A program made the translations under genes and the position numbers. Positions 9,190 to 16,212 of a DNA stretch of 33,435 nucleotides are shown here, piece after piece. Location of the stretch: assembly GCA_023481175.1 (NCBI GenBank), contig JAMCWM010000025.1:1-33435 (forward strand). Direction: 5' to 3'. The notes beneath the pieces are model-generated. The model was not told the DNA's origin. It saw only the letters and a program-made list of their open reading frames with translations, and made no database searches. The DNA comes from Nitrospirota bacterium. GTDB lineage: Bacteria; Nitrospirota; Leptospirillia; Leptospirillales; Leptospirillaceae. Positions within the stretch are counted from its first letter, which is position 1; every line of letters starts with the position of its first letter.

Positions 9190-9516
9190 ATGAAACAGGT
9201 CCTTGTTCGTCTCGCCTCGCTCTCCCCGGGGGCGGTGATCGTCGCCGATGTCGTCGACCCCCTGGGACGCCTTCTCGTCAAGGGTCCTGTCCCGCTCGAC
9301 GAACACCTCAAGAATCTTCTCCTCTCCCGGGGGGTGCGGGAGGTCTTTATCGAGGATCGCAGAACCGTCGACCGCGTCGAATCGGACGAGGCAATCCGGC
9401 GGGAACTGGCGTCCCTCGAGAAGAGACTCTCCCGATTCCTGTCCGAAGGGCCGGAGCTCTCGCTCAAGGCCACGATCATGGATGTGATCGGGCAATTTTA
9501 CCGGGAAAAGAGGTAG
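9190..9516 (+). CDS. Small protein resembling the N-terminal domain of HD-GYP proteins
   Basis: This 108-residue protein contains LSPGAVIVADVVDPLGRLLV, then a stretch ending GVREVFIEDRRTV. The pattern resembles the short domain in front of many HD-GYP phosphodiesterases (L-x-PGM-x-L-A-x-D-V, D-G-x-L-L, GV-x-x-V-x-V). The second half (about 65-105) is charged and probably helical. No catalytic motif is visible. ATG 9190 has GGAGGGG upstream. The stop is one base before the HDOD gene, so they are translationally coupled and probably work together in signalling. Function is otherwise unknown. Confidence 0.75.
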   Translation: MKQVLVRLASLSPGAVIVADVVDPLGRLLVKGPVPLDEHLKNLLLSRGVREVFIEDRRTVDRVESDEAIRRELASLEKRLSRFLSEGPELSLKATIMDVIGQFYREKR

Positions 9517-9517
9517 G

Positions 9518-10423
9518 ATGTCCCCTTCCGGTTCGCCGCGAGAGGCGGACGGGAAAGGAAAACCAAGGAGAAACGACTCCGTGGAGACCGACGAGCAGGA
9601 CAAGATCTTTGAGGATTTCGAGAGGGAAAACGGGTTTTCGGCCATGCCGGAGGTCGTGAGCGAGGTTCTTTTCGCCCTCCAGTCGAGCCGGACGACCATG
9701 CACGAAGTCGGGGAGATCATCATGCGGGATCCGGGATTTTCGACCCGCCTCATCCACTATGCCAATTCGGGGGCCTACTTCACGGCCGTCCCTGCCTCGA
9801 GCATCGACCAGGCGGTGCGGATCATCGGGCTCGGTCCCCTCAAGGGCCTGTGCCTGGGGCTTCCTGTCTTTACAAGGTACAAGCACGTTCTGGGCGTGCG
9901 GGAGATCTGGGCCCACAGCCGGGCCACGGCGATCTGCTGTCAGATCGTTTCGGAAGCCGTCCGGTTTCCCGAGCCGGACACGGCAGAAACGGCCGGTCTC
10001 CTTCACGACATCGGAAAGGTCGTCCTTGCGGTCTCCGCCGGGAATTTCTTCCTCTCCCAGATCCAGGTGGCCGATTCCCCCGAACGGAAGCCCGACTGGA
10101 AACAGGAAAAAGAGCATCTGGGTTTCAACCATTGCTTCATCGGCGGGTGGTTTGCCCGCAAGTTCCAGATGCCGCCTCCGCTGGTCGAGGCGATCCTTTG
10201 GCACCACGAATACGAGAAGTCGCGTTACGGGAGGGACTTGGCCTGCCTCTGCATGGTGGGGGACCAGATCGCCGCTTCCATCGGTTTTTCCCATCCCGAC
10301 GATGTCTTCGTCGAACCCGGTCTGGTCGGCGCGCTGAAGCATCTGGGAATCGATGACGCTCTCTTCCGGAGGATCATGACCCGGTGTCTCGAGCGCGTCG
10401 CCAGGATGGTGGCCTACGACTGA
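9518..10423 (+). CDS. HDOD-domain signalling protein
   Basis: This 301-residue protein has an HDOD output domain. It shows FSAMPEVVSEVL, IIMRDPGFSTRLIHYANS, the SIDQAVRIIGLGPLKGL helix and an HD-like LLHDIGKVVL. HDOD proteins usually lack full phosphohydrolase activity and act in regulatory circuits (chemotaxis, cyclic-di-GMP, competence). Here LLHDIGK keeps the HD pair, and HH at 'LWHHEY' is also present, so residual metal binding is possible. ATG 9518 starts one base after the upstream stop. The first 25 residues are low-complexity, so GTG near 9581 is an alternative start. Confidence 0.87.
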   Translation: MSPSGSPREADGKGKPRRNDSVETDEQDKIFEDFERENGFSAMPEVVSEVLFALQSSRTTMHEVGEIIMRDPGFSTRLIHYANSGAYFTAVPASSIDQAVRIIGLGPLKGLCLGLPVFTRYKHVLGVREIWAHSRATAICCQIVSEAVRFPEPDTAETAGLLHDIGKVVLAVSAGNFFLSQIQVADSPERKPDWKQEKEHLGFNHCFIGGWFARKFQMPPPLVEAILWHHEYEKSRYGRDLACLCMVGDQIAASIGFSHPDDVFVEPGLVGALKHLGIDDALFRRIMTRCLERVARMVAYD

Positions 10424-10577
10424 TCCGGGAAGGCCGCCTGTCCAACATTCCCGTTCTCGCGGCACGTCTTTCCGAAGTCCGGACCGACCCCGTTCTCTCG
10501 TCCGGCTCTTTTCCCGAACTCCTGTCCTTCTTCTTCGAAAATCGGGTATTCAAATTCTGTGATCGAGTTTCTTTTTT

Positions 10578-10907
10578 TTGAAATCACAAATTGTGATCTC
10601 AAGGGGGCGGGGCGGACGGCGCTATCTTCCCTTCGTCTTTACGGAGCATGGAGCCTTATGGCCGCAACGATTCTCAATTCGCCATGGGCGGCCGAAATGA
10701 GCGTTTTTGTGGTCAGAGCCTTCGTGAAACTCGAGAGAAATGCCTTCCGCCCACAAGGAACTGGCCCCAAAAATCGAGGAACTTGAGCGGAAGCTGAGGG
10801 GTCACGACGAGGCCATCATTGGGTTGTTCGAGGCGATTCGGCAACGGAGGGAGCCAGCAGCGGAGAAAAGGAAACAGATCGGGTTCGCGACCGGCAAGGA
10901 GGGGTGA
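10578..10907 (+). pseudogene. Decayed ORF6N-domain protein gene
   Basis: Three reading frames read in turn give the usual C-terminal half of ORF6N/KilA-type DNA-binding proteins. From 10581, KSQIVISRGRGG, RRYLPFVFTEHGAL; then one frame over MAATILNSPWAAEMSVFVV and RAFVKLER; then KELAPKIEELERKLRGHDEA and GLFEAIRQ, ending KQIGFATGKEG at TGA 10905-10907. The N-terminal half (start, ILDADLAALYGV-type region) is missing. Two frameshifts and the truncation mark it as dead. ORF6N genes are typical of phage and mobile DNA, so this is a relic of an old insertion. The 150 bp between the HDOD stop and this relic hold no gene that I can see. Confidence 0.75.
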
Positions 10908-10988
10908 TGCTCATAAAAGACCCGAGATCGAATCTGCCCGAAACCGGAATGTCCGAGTCGGTCGCGGAATTCGGATGCCCCGAAAATC

Positions 10989-12659
10989 CTAGAAGCGCTT
11001 GGACCTCAGGATGACGATCGCCAGGAAGAATCCCAGGATTCCGGCTCCCGTAAAACCGATGAGTCCCAGCGTTTTGAAGGAGGAATGGGAGGAGAGGGAG
11101 GCGGAGAAGATCAGGGCCGATCCGATGACGAGGGAGGAGACCAGAATCGAGAGGGAGAGAAGGTTTCCTGTCCGGTCGATCTCCCGGATCAGGTCGTCGA
11201 GGTGTCGGAGGGAGAAGTCGATCCTGAACTTTCCCGATCCCGCCGTGTCCACCAGCCGCTCCACCCGTTCCGGCAGCCCCGAAAGGATCCGGAGAACGGT
11301 CCGGGACGAGATCTTCATGTTCCGGAAGAGCTCGGAGAAACCGAAGTTTTTGAGGAATTGGGAGACGATGAAAGGCCGGGCCTCCTCGAGCATGTTGAAG
11401 GAGGGGTCCAGCTGGCGTCCGATTCCCTCCATGATGACGAGAGCCCGGAGAAGGAGGACCAGTTCGGCAGGAAGCTTGAGGGCGTGTTCCCGGGAGATGG
11501 CGAAGAGCTCGGAGGCCAGGAGATCCACCCGGATTTCCGACAGGGGCTGGTTCACGAACTCGTCGAGGAAGCGGGCGAGCTCCGATTCGAGACGGAGGGT
11601 GTCGCAGTCTTCGGGAATGGCCTCCATCCGGCGCAGAAGCCCCACGACGCGGGCCGTGTCGTTGTCCGAGAGGGCGACCAGCAGATCCCCCAGAAGCGTG
11701 CGCCAGGTTTTCGAAAGGGTGCCGAACATTCCGAAGTCGAGGATGCCGATGCGGGAGCCGGACAGAACCAGGATGTTTCCCGGATGGGGATCCCCCTGGA
11801 AGAATCCGAAGACGAAGACCTGCTTCAGGATGGAGCGGGCCCCCACCCGGGCGATGATCTCCGGAGTGGTTCCCATCTCGGGAAAGCGGTCGGTCTGGTC
11901 GATCTTGATTCCGTCCAGAAATTCGAGGACCAGGACCCGGTCGGTCGAGTACTCGGGAAAGTGGCGGGGGATGACGATCTCCGGATCGTCGGCGAAGTGG
12001 CGGGCGGCCCGTTCGATGTTCTTCCCTTCGTGGGTAAAGTCGAGCTCGAGCCTGAGGATCCGGGAAAACTCCTTCACGACCTCGCGGGGGTGGTAGCGTC
12101 GCGATTTTTCCAGGTTGTCCTCGAGAAGCCCCGAAAGGACGGAGAGAATGGAAAGGTCGGCCTCGACCTTCGGAAGGATCCCCGGACGCCTGACCTTGAT
12201 GGCCACTTCGGTTCCGTCGAAAAGCGTCCCCCGATGAACCTGGGCGATGGTGGCCTGCCCCAGGGGAACGGGATCGAGCCGTGCCAGACGTTCCCCGGGA
12301 GGCATCCCCCAGGCCTCTTCGAGGAGGGCCTCGATCCGTTCGAAGGGCAGGGGGGTGACCCGGTCCTGGAGCCGCGAGAGCTCCTCGATATAGTCCGGAG
12401 GAAGGAGGTCGGGCCGGGCCGAGAGGATCTGCCCGAGCTTCGAGAATGTGGGCCCCAGCTCCTCGAGGGCCTTCCTGAGTCGAACCGGTCGGGGTTCGGA
12501 GGCCGGGGCCTTGCGGAAAAGAAGGCGGTCCCCCGCCGCCTTGAGGGGATTGAGCCTCAAAAACCCCACCATGTCCTCGAAGCCGTATTTCACGAGGATA
12601 TGGACAATCTCCCGGAGCCGGGCCAGCTCGGAAAGGGGAAGAAGCCTGATGACCGACAA
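10989..12659 (-). CDS. UbiB/ABC1-family atypical kinase
   Basis: This 556-residue UbiB-family protein has the KxGQ motif (Lys74-Gln77, in FSKLGQILSARPDLLP), VAIKV (Lys154), FQGDPHPGN with Asp289 and Asn294, and LDFG (Asp307). Two hydrophobic segments close the C-terminus (about 500-550), as in family members that sit in the membrane. The family supports ubiquinone or other isoprenoid lipid biosynthesis, probably as an ATPase or kinase. The usual Ala-rich loop AAAS is replaced by GQAT (in PLGQATIAQVH, 131-141). TTG 12659 is the start, with GGGAGG four bases upstream. It lies 24 bp after the SagB-like gene and is probably co-transcribed with it. Whether it acts on quinones here is inferred. Confidence 0.92.
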   Translation of the reverse strand: MSVIRLLPLSELARLREIVHILVKYGFEDMVGFLRLNPLKAAGDRLLFRKAPASEPRPVRLRKALEELGPTFSKLGQILSARPDLLPPDYIEELSRLQDRVTPLPFERIEALLEEAWGMPPGERLARLDPVPLGQATIAQVHRGTLFDGTEVAIKVRRPGILPKVEADLSILSVLSGLLEDNLEKSRRYHPREVVKEFSRILRLELDFTHEGKNIERAARHFADDPEIVIPRHFPEYSTDRVLVLEFLDGIKIDQTDRFPEMGTTPEIIARVGARSILKQVFVFGFFQGDPHPGNILVLSGSRIGILDFGMFGTLSKTWRTLLGDLLVALSDNDTARVVGLLRRMEAIPEDCDTLRLESELARFLDEFVNQPLSEIRVDLLASELFAISREHALKLPAELVLLLRALVIMEGIGRQLDPSFNMLEEARPFIVSQFLKNFGFSELFRNMKISSRTVLRILSGLPERVERLVDTAGSGKFRIDFSLRHLDDLIREIDRTGNLLSLSILVSSLVIGSALIFSASLSSHSSFKTLGLIGFTGAGILGFFLAIVILRSKRF

Positions 12660-12683
12660 GGGACCTCCCGTGCAAGAGGGTCG

Positions 12684-14255
12684 TTAGGCCCGCGGCACCG
12701 TTCCCAGGACCGTCAGGTACAGGACGGCGGAGGTGGTCGGAAGCCCCAGAAATTCGGCGATCTCGTCGTCGAAGAATCCTCCGATGCCGCTGGCTCCGTG
12801 GCCCATGTGGACGGCGGCAAGGTTCAGCCGTTCCCCGATGATCCCGACGTCCATGTGAAGGGTCCGGTAGATCCGGTTTCCGTAGCGCTCCGCAAGCCTG
12901 GGAAGGTTGGCCACCTGGATGAGCAGGCAGGAGGCATCCCGCGCCAGGTCCTGGCCGAGGGAGAACTCGCAGGCGATTTCGGCCATGTTGCCTCGCCTGA
13001 GAAGGGTCAGATCACGTGAATCCGGAGAAAAATGATAGAGCCCGGCCATGAGGAGATCGACGGAGTTGACGACCAGAAAGGAGGAAAAGAGCCGGGGCCC
13101 GAAAAAGAGCGGCGGGAGGGCGGGGTCGACCACGGGGTCCGCCGAGAGGTTGTATCCGAAATTGAGGAGCGCGGAGAGGTCCTCGAAGGGGAGCGGGTCG
13201 CCCGAGAGCTGCCGGGCCGAACGGCGGGTCAGGAGATCCCGGGAAAGGTTCTCGTCGAAGTCGATTTCGCGGTCGGTCAGGGCGACCGGATCGCGTTGCG
13301 GAGTGAAGCGGGAGACCGGCAGCAGCGTGGGGTCGTACTCCCCTTCCCCCGACCAGAGGAGCGGCGGGGCGAAGGGTTCGGGCCCGACCGCCGACAGACG
13401 GTGGAGGTCCCGGAAAAGGTCCCCCGTCTCCGGAGCCTCCGGGGGCGTGTAGGGAGGATGGGCCGGGGAGGGAAGAAGGGGGGTGCAGGGGATCGGCTCG
13501 TAGGCGGTCTCTCCGTGAACCATGGCCAGTCCCGTGAGGCAGACCTCGGTGGCGTCCCCCAGGAAGAGAAGGGAGTTCACGGAAGTGTCCTGGAAGCCCG
13601 ACAGGGGATAGGCCAGGAATCCCGATTCCCGGGCCATGAGGGAGAGGTTCGAGACGAGGTGTCCGGCGTCGAGAAGGATGCGACGGTACCCCCGCTCCCC
13701 GTAGCGCCAGGCCGAGCGCTCGTAGATTCCGGAGACGAGGATCAAAAAAGCCGCTTCGGAGAGGGCCGGCTGATGGAGGAAATAGGCCGAGACCTTCTCC
13801 CAGAAAGATCCTTCGATCACGGGGACGAGATGGTGCTCCTTCCCGTGGTAATGGTAGATCCCGTCGTTTAGGAAGGGCTGGTCCCGGACGACGAGGTAGA
13901 TCTCCGCCGGGTAGAGACCGCCTGCCGAAGGGGCCGCCCGCATGTAGGTCTTGTCGATTTTCGGGGAATCCATGATGGCGGTGACGCCGTAGGAGAAGAA
14001 GAGAAGGCGGGAGAGTTCGGCAAGACCCCAGGAGGTAGGGGGCTGGGGGGGAGCCACCGGCAGGGGATTCCGGGTGAAGGGGATATGGCTGAAAGGGAGA
14101 AAGGGGATGAGGCTTATGGGGTTGTCTGCCTGATAGTCCTTGAAGGGAGCGGGCTTTCTCGAATAGTCCAGGGACCGGAACCGGTGGATCGTGGTCCGGC
14201 TGTATTTGGTCTCCTCGTGGTAGTACTCCGCGCAGGAGACAGGGGTATGGTCCAA
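12684..14255 (-). CDS. SagB-type FMN oxidoreductase with two nitroreductase domains
   Basis: The protein has two tandem nitroreductase-fold halves. The first starts AEYYHEETKYSR, with RAAPSAGGLYPAEIYLV (FMN site) and LLDAGHLVSNLSLMA. The second starts RRSARQLSGDPLPFEDL and ends HMDVGIIGERLNLAAVHMG. SagB enzymes oxidise azolines to azoles in RiPP pathways, but many genomic SagB-type proteins have no known substrate. I place the start at TTG 14255, giving 523 residues, because TGGAG lies upstream and homologues begin just before the YYHExTKY motif. In-frame ATGs at 14345 and 14381 are alternatives, but 14381 lies upstream of a TATAAT box. No precursor peptide or cyclodehydratase is nearby. It is followed by the UbiB gene. 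Confidence 0.85.
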   Translation of the reverse strand: MDHTPVSCAEYYHEETKYSRTTIHRFRSLDYSRKPAPFKDYQADNPISLIPFLPFSHIPFTRNPLPVAPPQPPTSWGLAELSRLLFFSYGVTAIMDSPKIDKTYMRAAPSAGGLYPAEIYLVVRDQPFLNDGIYHYHGKEHHLVPVIEGSFWEKVSAYFLHQPALSEAAFLILVSGIYERSAWRYGERGYRRILLDAGHLVSNLSLMARESGFLAYPLSGFQDTSVNSLLFLGDATEVCLTGLAMVHGETAYEPIPCTPLLPSPAHPPYTPPEAPETGDLFRDLHRLSAVGPEPFAPPLLWSGEGEYDPTLLPVSRFTPQRDPVALTDREIDFDENLSRDLLTRRSARQLSGDPLPFEDLSALLNFGYNLSADPVVDPALPPLFFGPRLFSSFLVVNSVDLLMAGLYHFSPDSRDLTLLRRGNMAEIACEFSLGQDLARDASCLLIQVANLPRLAERYGNRIYRTLHMDVGIIGERLNLAAVHMGHGASGIGGFFDDEIAEFLGLPTTSAVLYLTVLGTVPRA

Positions 14256-14372
14256 GTGAAGTCTCCAGATTTGTTTCCGGCCATGCCGGCATTCTCCGGT
14301 TCCGCAGGGCTCCTGCGGCCGAAAACAACGGTCGTGCACCCTCATTCGGGTCTCGTTCGAACTCTTTCTCCC

Positions 14373-14401
14373 ATTATACATGGAGAGGGCCCCGCGATCA
14401 C
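14373..14401 (-). promoter_or_regulatory. Promoter for the sagB-ubiB operon
   Basis: On the minus strand TATAAT (14373-14378) is a perfect -10. GTGATC (14396-14401) sits 17 bp upstream as a weak -35. Transcription would begin near 14366, downstream of the ATG at 14381, which argues against that codon as the start. Confidence 0.42.
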
Positions 14402-15600
14402 CTGTTTTCGGCCGCAGGGGGGAGAGAAGTCACGAGCGTGAAGAGGTCGGTCTCCTGGCGGAAGGGGTTGAGGACCCGGAGGCCTTCCGCTTCGAATTCC
14501 AGGGGGCCATTGTAAAGCACAAGACCCGGCGCGCTTCGCGGAAGGCCGAGTGAGCGGAAGTTTTCGAGTCCGCGGGTGAAGTCCCGGGTGAATGTTTCGG
14601 CCGATTTGATTTCGACGGGAAAGAGGCGGCCGCTCTCCGGAACCAGAAGGTCGACTTCGTTTCCCCGGGAATCGCGGTAAAAGAAAAAATCGGGCTTCCG
14701 CCCCCGGTTCTGGGCGCATTTCAGGATCTCGCCGATAACCAGATTTTCATAGAGGCTCCCCCGGAGAGGGTCCCTTCGGACCTGCTCTTCGGTATGAAGC
14801 CCCAGAAGAAAGGCCGCCAGCCCCGTGTCGACGAAGTAGAACTTGGAGGATTTGACCAGACGTTTCCCGATGTTTTCGAAAAAAGGGGGCAGTTCGAAAA
14901 GCACATAGGAGGCCCTGAGGACGGAAAGCCAGTTCCTGACCGTCGTGGCCGACACCCCGGTATCGTTGGACAGGGACGAAAGATTGGTCAGCTGTCCGAT
15001 CCGTCCCGCCATCAGGACGAGGAATTTCTGGAAGGCCGAAAGGTCCCTGACCTGAACCATGGAGCGGAGGTCTCTCTCCACATAGGTCTGGAGATAGCTG
15101 TTGAAAAAACGCCTGGGGTCGAGGCCTTTCTCGTGAAGACCCGGAAAGAAGCCTTTCACGGCCAGAGCGAAGGGAGAGGGGAGGGGGCCCCGTTGGCGGA
15201 GTTCGTTGATCGACAGGGGCCAGAGACCCAGCACGGCGGTTCGTCCGGCCAGGGACTGGGAAATCTTTTCGGAGAGGGCGGGCTGATGGCTTCCCGTGAG
15301 GATGAACCGTCCCTGCCGGGGATCCTGGTCGACCATGCCCTGCAAATAGGAAAGCAGGAGAGGGAGCCTCTGGATTTCATCCAGGATGGCTCCCGAGTTC
15401 CGGGTTTCCGAAAGGAATCCGCGAGGATCGGATTCGGCAAAGAGCCGGATGTCCGGATCTTCAAGGGAGTAGTAGGGTTTGTCAGGAAAGGTGGCTCGGG
15501 CCAACGTGGTCTTTCCCGACTGGCGGGGACCCAGAATGGTCACAGCCGGATATTCCCGGGCAGACTCCAAAAGCTCTTCCGTGATGTCACGCGTAATCAT
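14398..15600 (-). CDS. AAA_14/DUF4143 ATPase
   Basis: This 400-residue protein follows the common AAA_14 plus DUF4143 layout. Walker A is GPRQSGKTTL (24-33), followed by YYSLEDPD, Walker B AILDEIQRLP (71-80) and the sensor FILTGSHQ. A DUF4143 half contains YVERDLR and a PD-(D/E)XK-like stretch with EVDLLV and PVEIKS. The family is widespread, often in accessory DNA, and its role is unclear; some members are considered defence- or mobility-related. ATG 15600 follows directly on a good promoter, with no ribosome binding site and probably no leader. The open frame further upstream to 15834 is spurious. The gene stands alone, ending near the sagB promoter. Confidence 0.9.
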   Translation of the reverse strand: MITRDITEELLESAREYPAVTILGPRQSGKTTLARATFPDKPYYSLEDPDIRLFAESDPRGFLSETRNSGAILDEIQRLPLLLSYLQGMVDQDPRQGRFILTGSHQPALSEKISQSLAGRTAVLGLWPLSINELRQRGPLPSPFALAVKGFFPGLHEKGLDPRRFFNSYLQTYVERDLRSMVQVRDLSAFQKFLVLMAGRIGQLTNLSSLSNDTGVSATTVRNWLSVLRASYVLFELPPFFENIGKRLVKSSKFYFVDTGLAAFLLGLHTEEQVRRDPLRGSLYENLVIGEILKCAQNRGRKPDFFFYRDSRGNEVDLLVPESGRLFPVEIKSAETFTRDFTRGLENFRSLGLPRSAPGLVLYNGPLEFEAEGLRVLNPFRQETDLFTLVTSLPPAAENR

Positions 15601-15606
15601 TCCGGA

Positions 15607-15635
15607 AGTATACCAAGGAGGATTGAGCAAATCAA
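15607..15635 (-). promoter_or_regulatory. Promoter of the AAA_14 ATPase, apparently leaderless
   Basis: On the minus strand TTGATT (15630-15635, 4/6) and TATACT (15607-15612, 5/6) are separated by exactly 17 bp. The -10 ends six bases before ATG 15600, so the predicted start of transcription is at or within the start codon. Confidence 0.6.
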
Positions 15636-15671
15636 AAGTTCTGGTTCTGATTTGTTCGTCATTGGCAGAAT

Positions 15672-15773
15672 GGGAATCTTCGTCGGCAAGGGCGGATGTC
15701 CGGTCCTGTCCGAAGGGAAGGAGGAGCCGGAAGGCCGGGGAAGGGTTCCCCCCGACCCACCGGAATGTTCTGG
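15672..15773 (+). pseudogene. Remnant of a DUF1054 gene (second copy of the 17825 gene)
   Basis: The stretch 15672-15708 matches 18090-18126 of the intact DUF1054 gene at roughly four bases in five. It encodes GIFVGKGGCPV against GVFIGKGGCSV. After a more diverged section, GTTCC....GACCCACC..GATGTTCTGGA-like sequence (15744-15773) matches 18208-18234. At least one frameshift separates the two blocks. Neither end of the gene remains. It is a relic of a duplicated or paralogous copy, lying between the AAA_14 promoter and ccoN. The comparison was made by eye only. Confidence 0.6.
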
Positions 15774-15849
15774 AGCAGGATCGGGTCTTGGGCGTTCCTT
15801 GGCGAGCGGAGGGTCCGGGACTTCCGACATGCATGAATGGTGCGAGGAA

Positions 15850-15888
15850 GGGGAGAAAAGCGGGAAAGGGCCTTCTCTCCCCGTTTTT
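15850..15888 (+). terminator. Possible intrinsic terminator downstream of the DUF1054 remnant
   Basis: GGGGAGA (15850-15856) pairs with TCTCCCC (15876-15882), followed directly by GTTTTT. The 19-base loop is long. It could be a surviving terminator of the decayed gene. Confidence 0.4.
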
Positions 15889-15965
15889 GGATTTCTTATG
15901 CCCAGAAAAAATTTTTCAAATTGGTGCCTGTCCGGCGAAGTTCCGATGATAGGAAGGGTGAAGGA

Positions 15966-16047
15966 TCTCTTTTCGGCTTCCGGAGGGATTTCCCCCGGAC
16001 GACTCCGGAATCCCTTTTCCGGAACGCGGCCGGAGGTCGGAAAGAGA
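15966..16047 (+). repeat. Long imperfect inverted repeat with nested hairpin upstream of ccoN
   Basis: The arms 15966-15983 and 16030-16047 form an 18-bp stem with three G-U wobbles and no mismatch. Inside, GGGATTTC (15985-15992) pairs with GGAATCCC (16007-16014), followed by TTTT, like a terminator nested in a larger stem. The 310-bp stretch 15890-16206 has no convincing gene. Another hairpin (about 16157-16182) precedes the ccoN ribosome binding site. It may be a regulated leader or a small mobile relic. Confidence 0.5.
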
Positions 16048-16212
16048 CATTTCTCCCGGGAGCCCGAAAGCCGCCCCCTGTCCGCCTCCAGAAAGGAATC
16101 CGGAGATTCGGCTGATGCCCGGAAGGGCCAGTCCGACACTTCCGGGAGCCTCCGTTCGGAAAAGGCAGGGGTCCGCCTTTCCGGCCTCCCTCAAACGGCA
16201 AGGAGGATGTCT

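Noticed and set aside
10585-10597. TCACAAATTGTGA palindrome resembling a CRP/FNR-type operator
   Set aside because: It lies in the coding relic of the ORF6N motif KSQIVIS, so the symmetry is explained by conserved codons.
11085-13019. 644-codon plus-strand frame over ubiB and sagB
   Set aside because: It is antisense to two well-supported genes and shows low-complexity E/G/D-rich sequence typical of shadow frames.
15905-15917. GAAAAAATTTTTC palindrome
   Set aside because: A simple A/T run with no partner gene at the right distance; likely chance.
14794-16206. In-frame upstream extension of ccoN (over 470 codons)
   Set aside because: It overlaps the AAA_14 gene antisense and lacks family similarity; the ribosome binding site at 16201 sets the real start.
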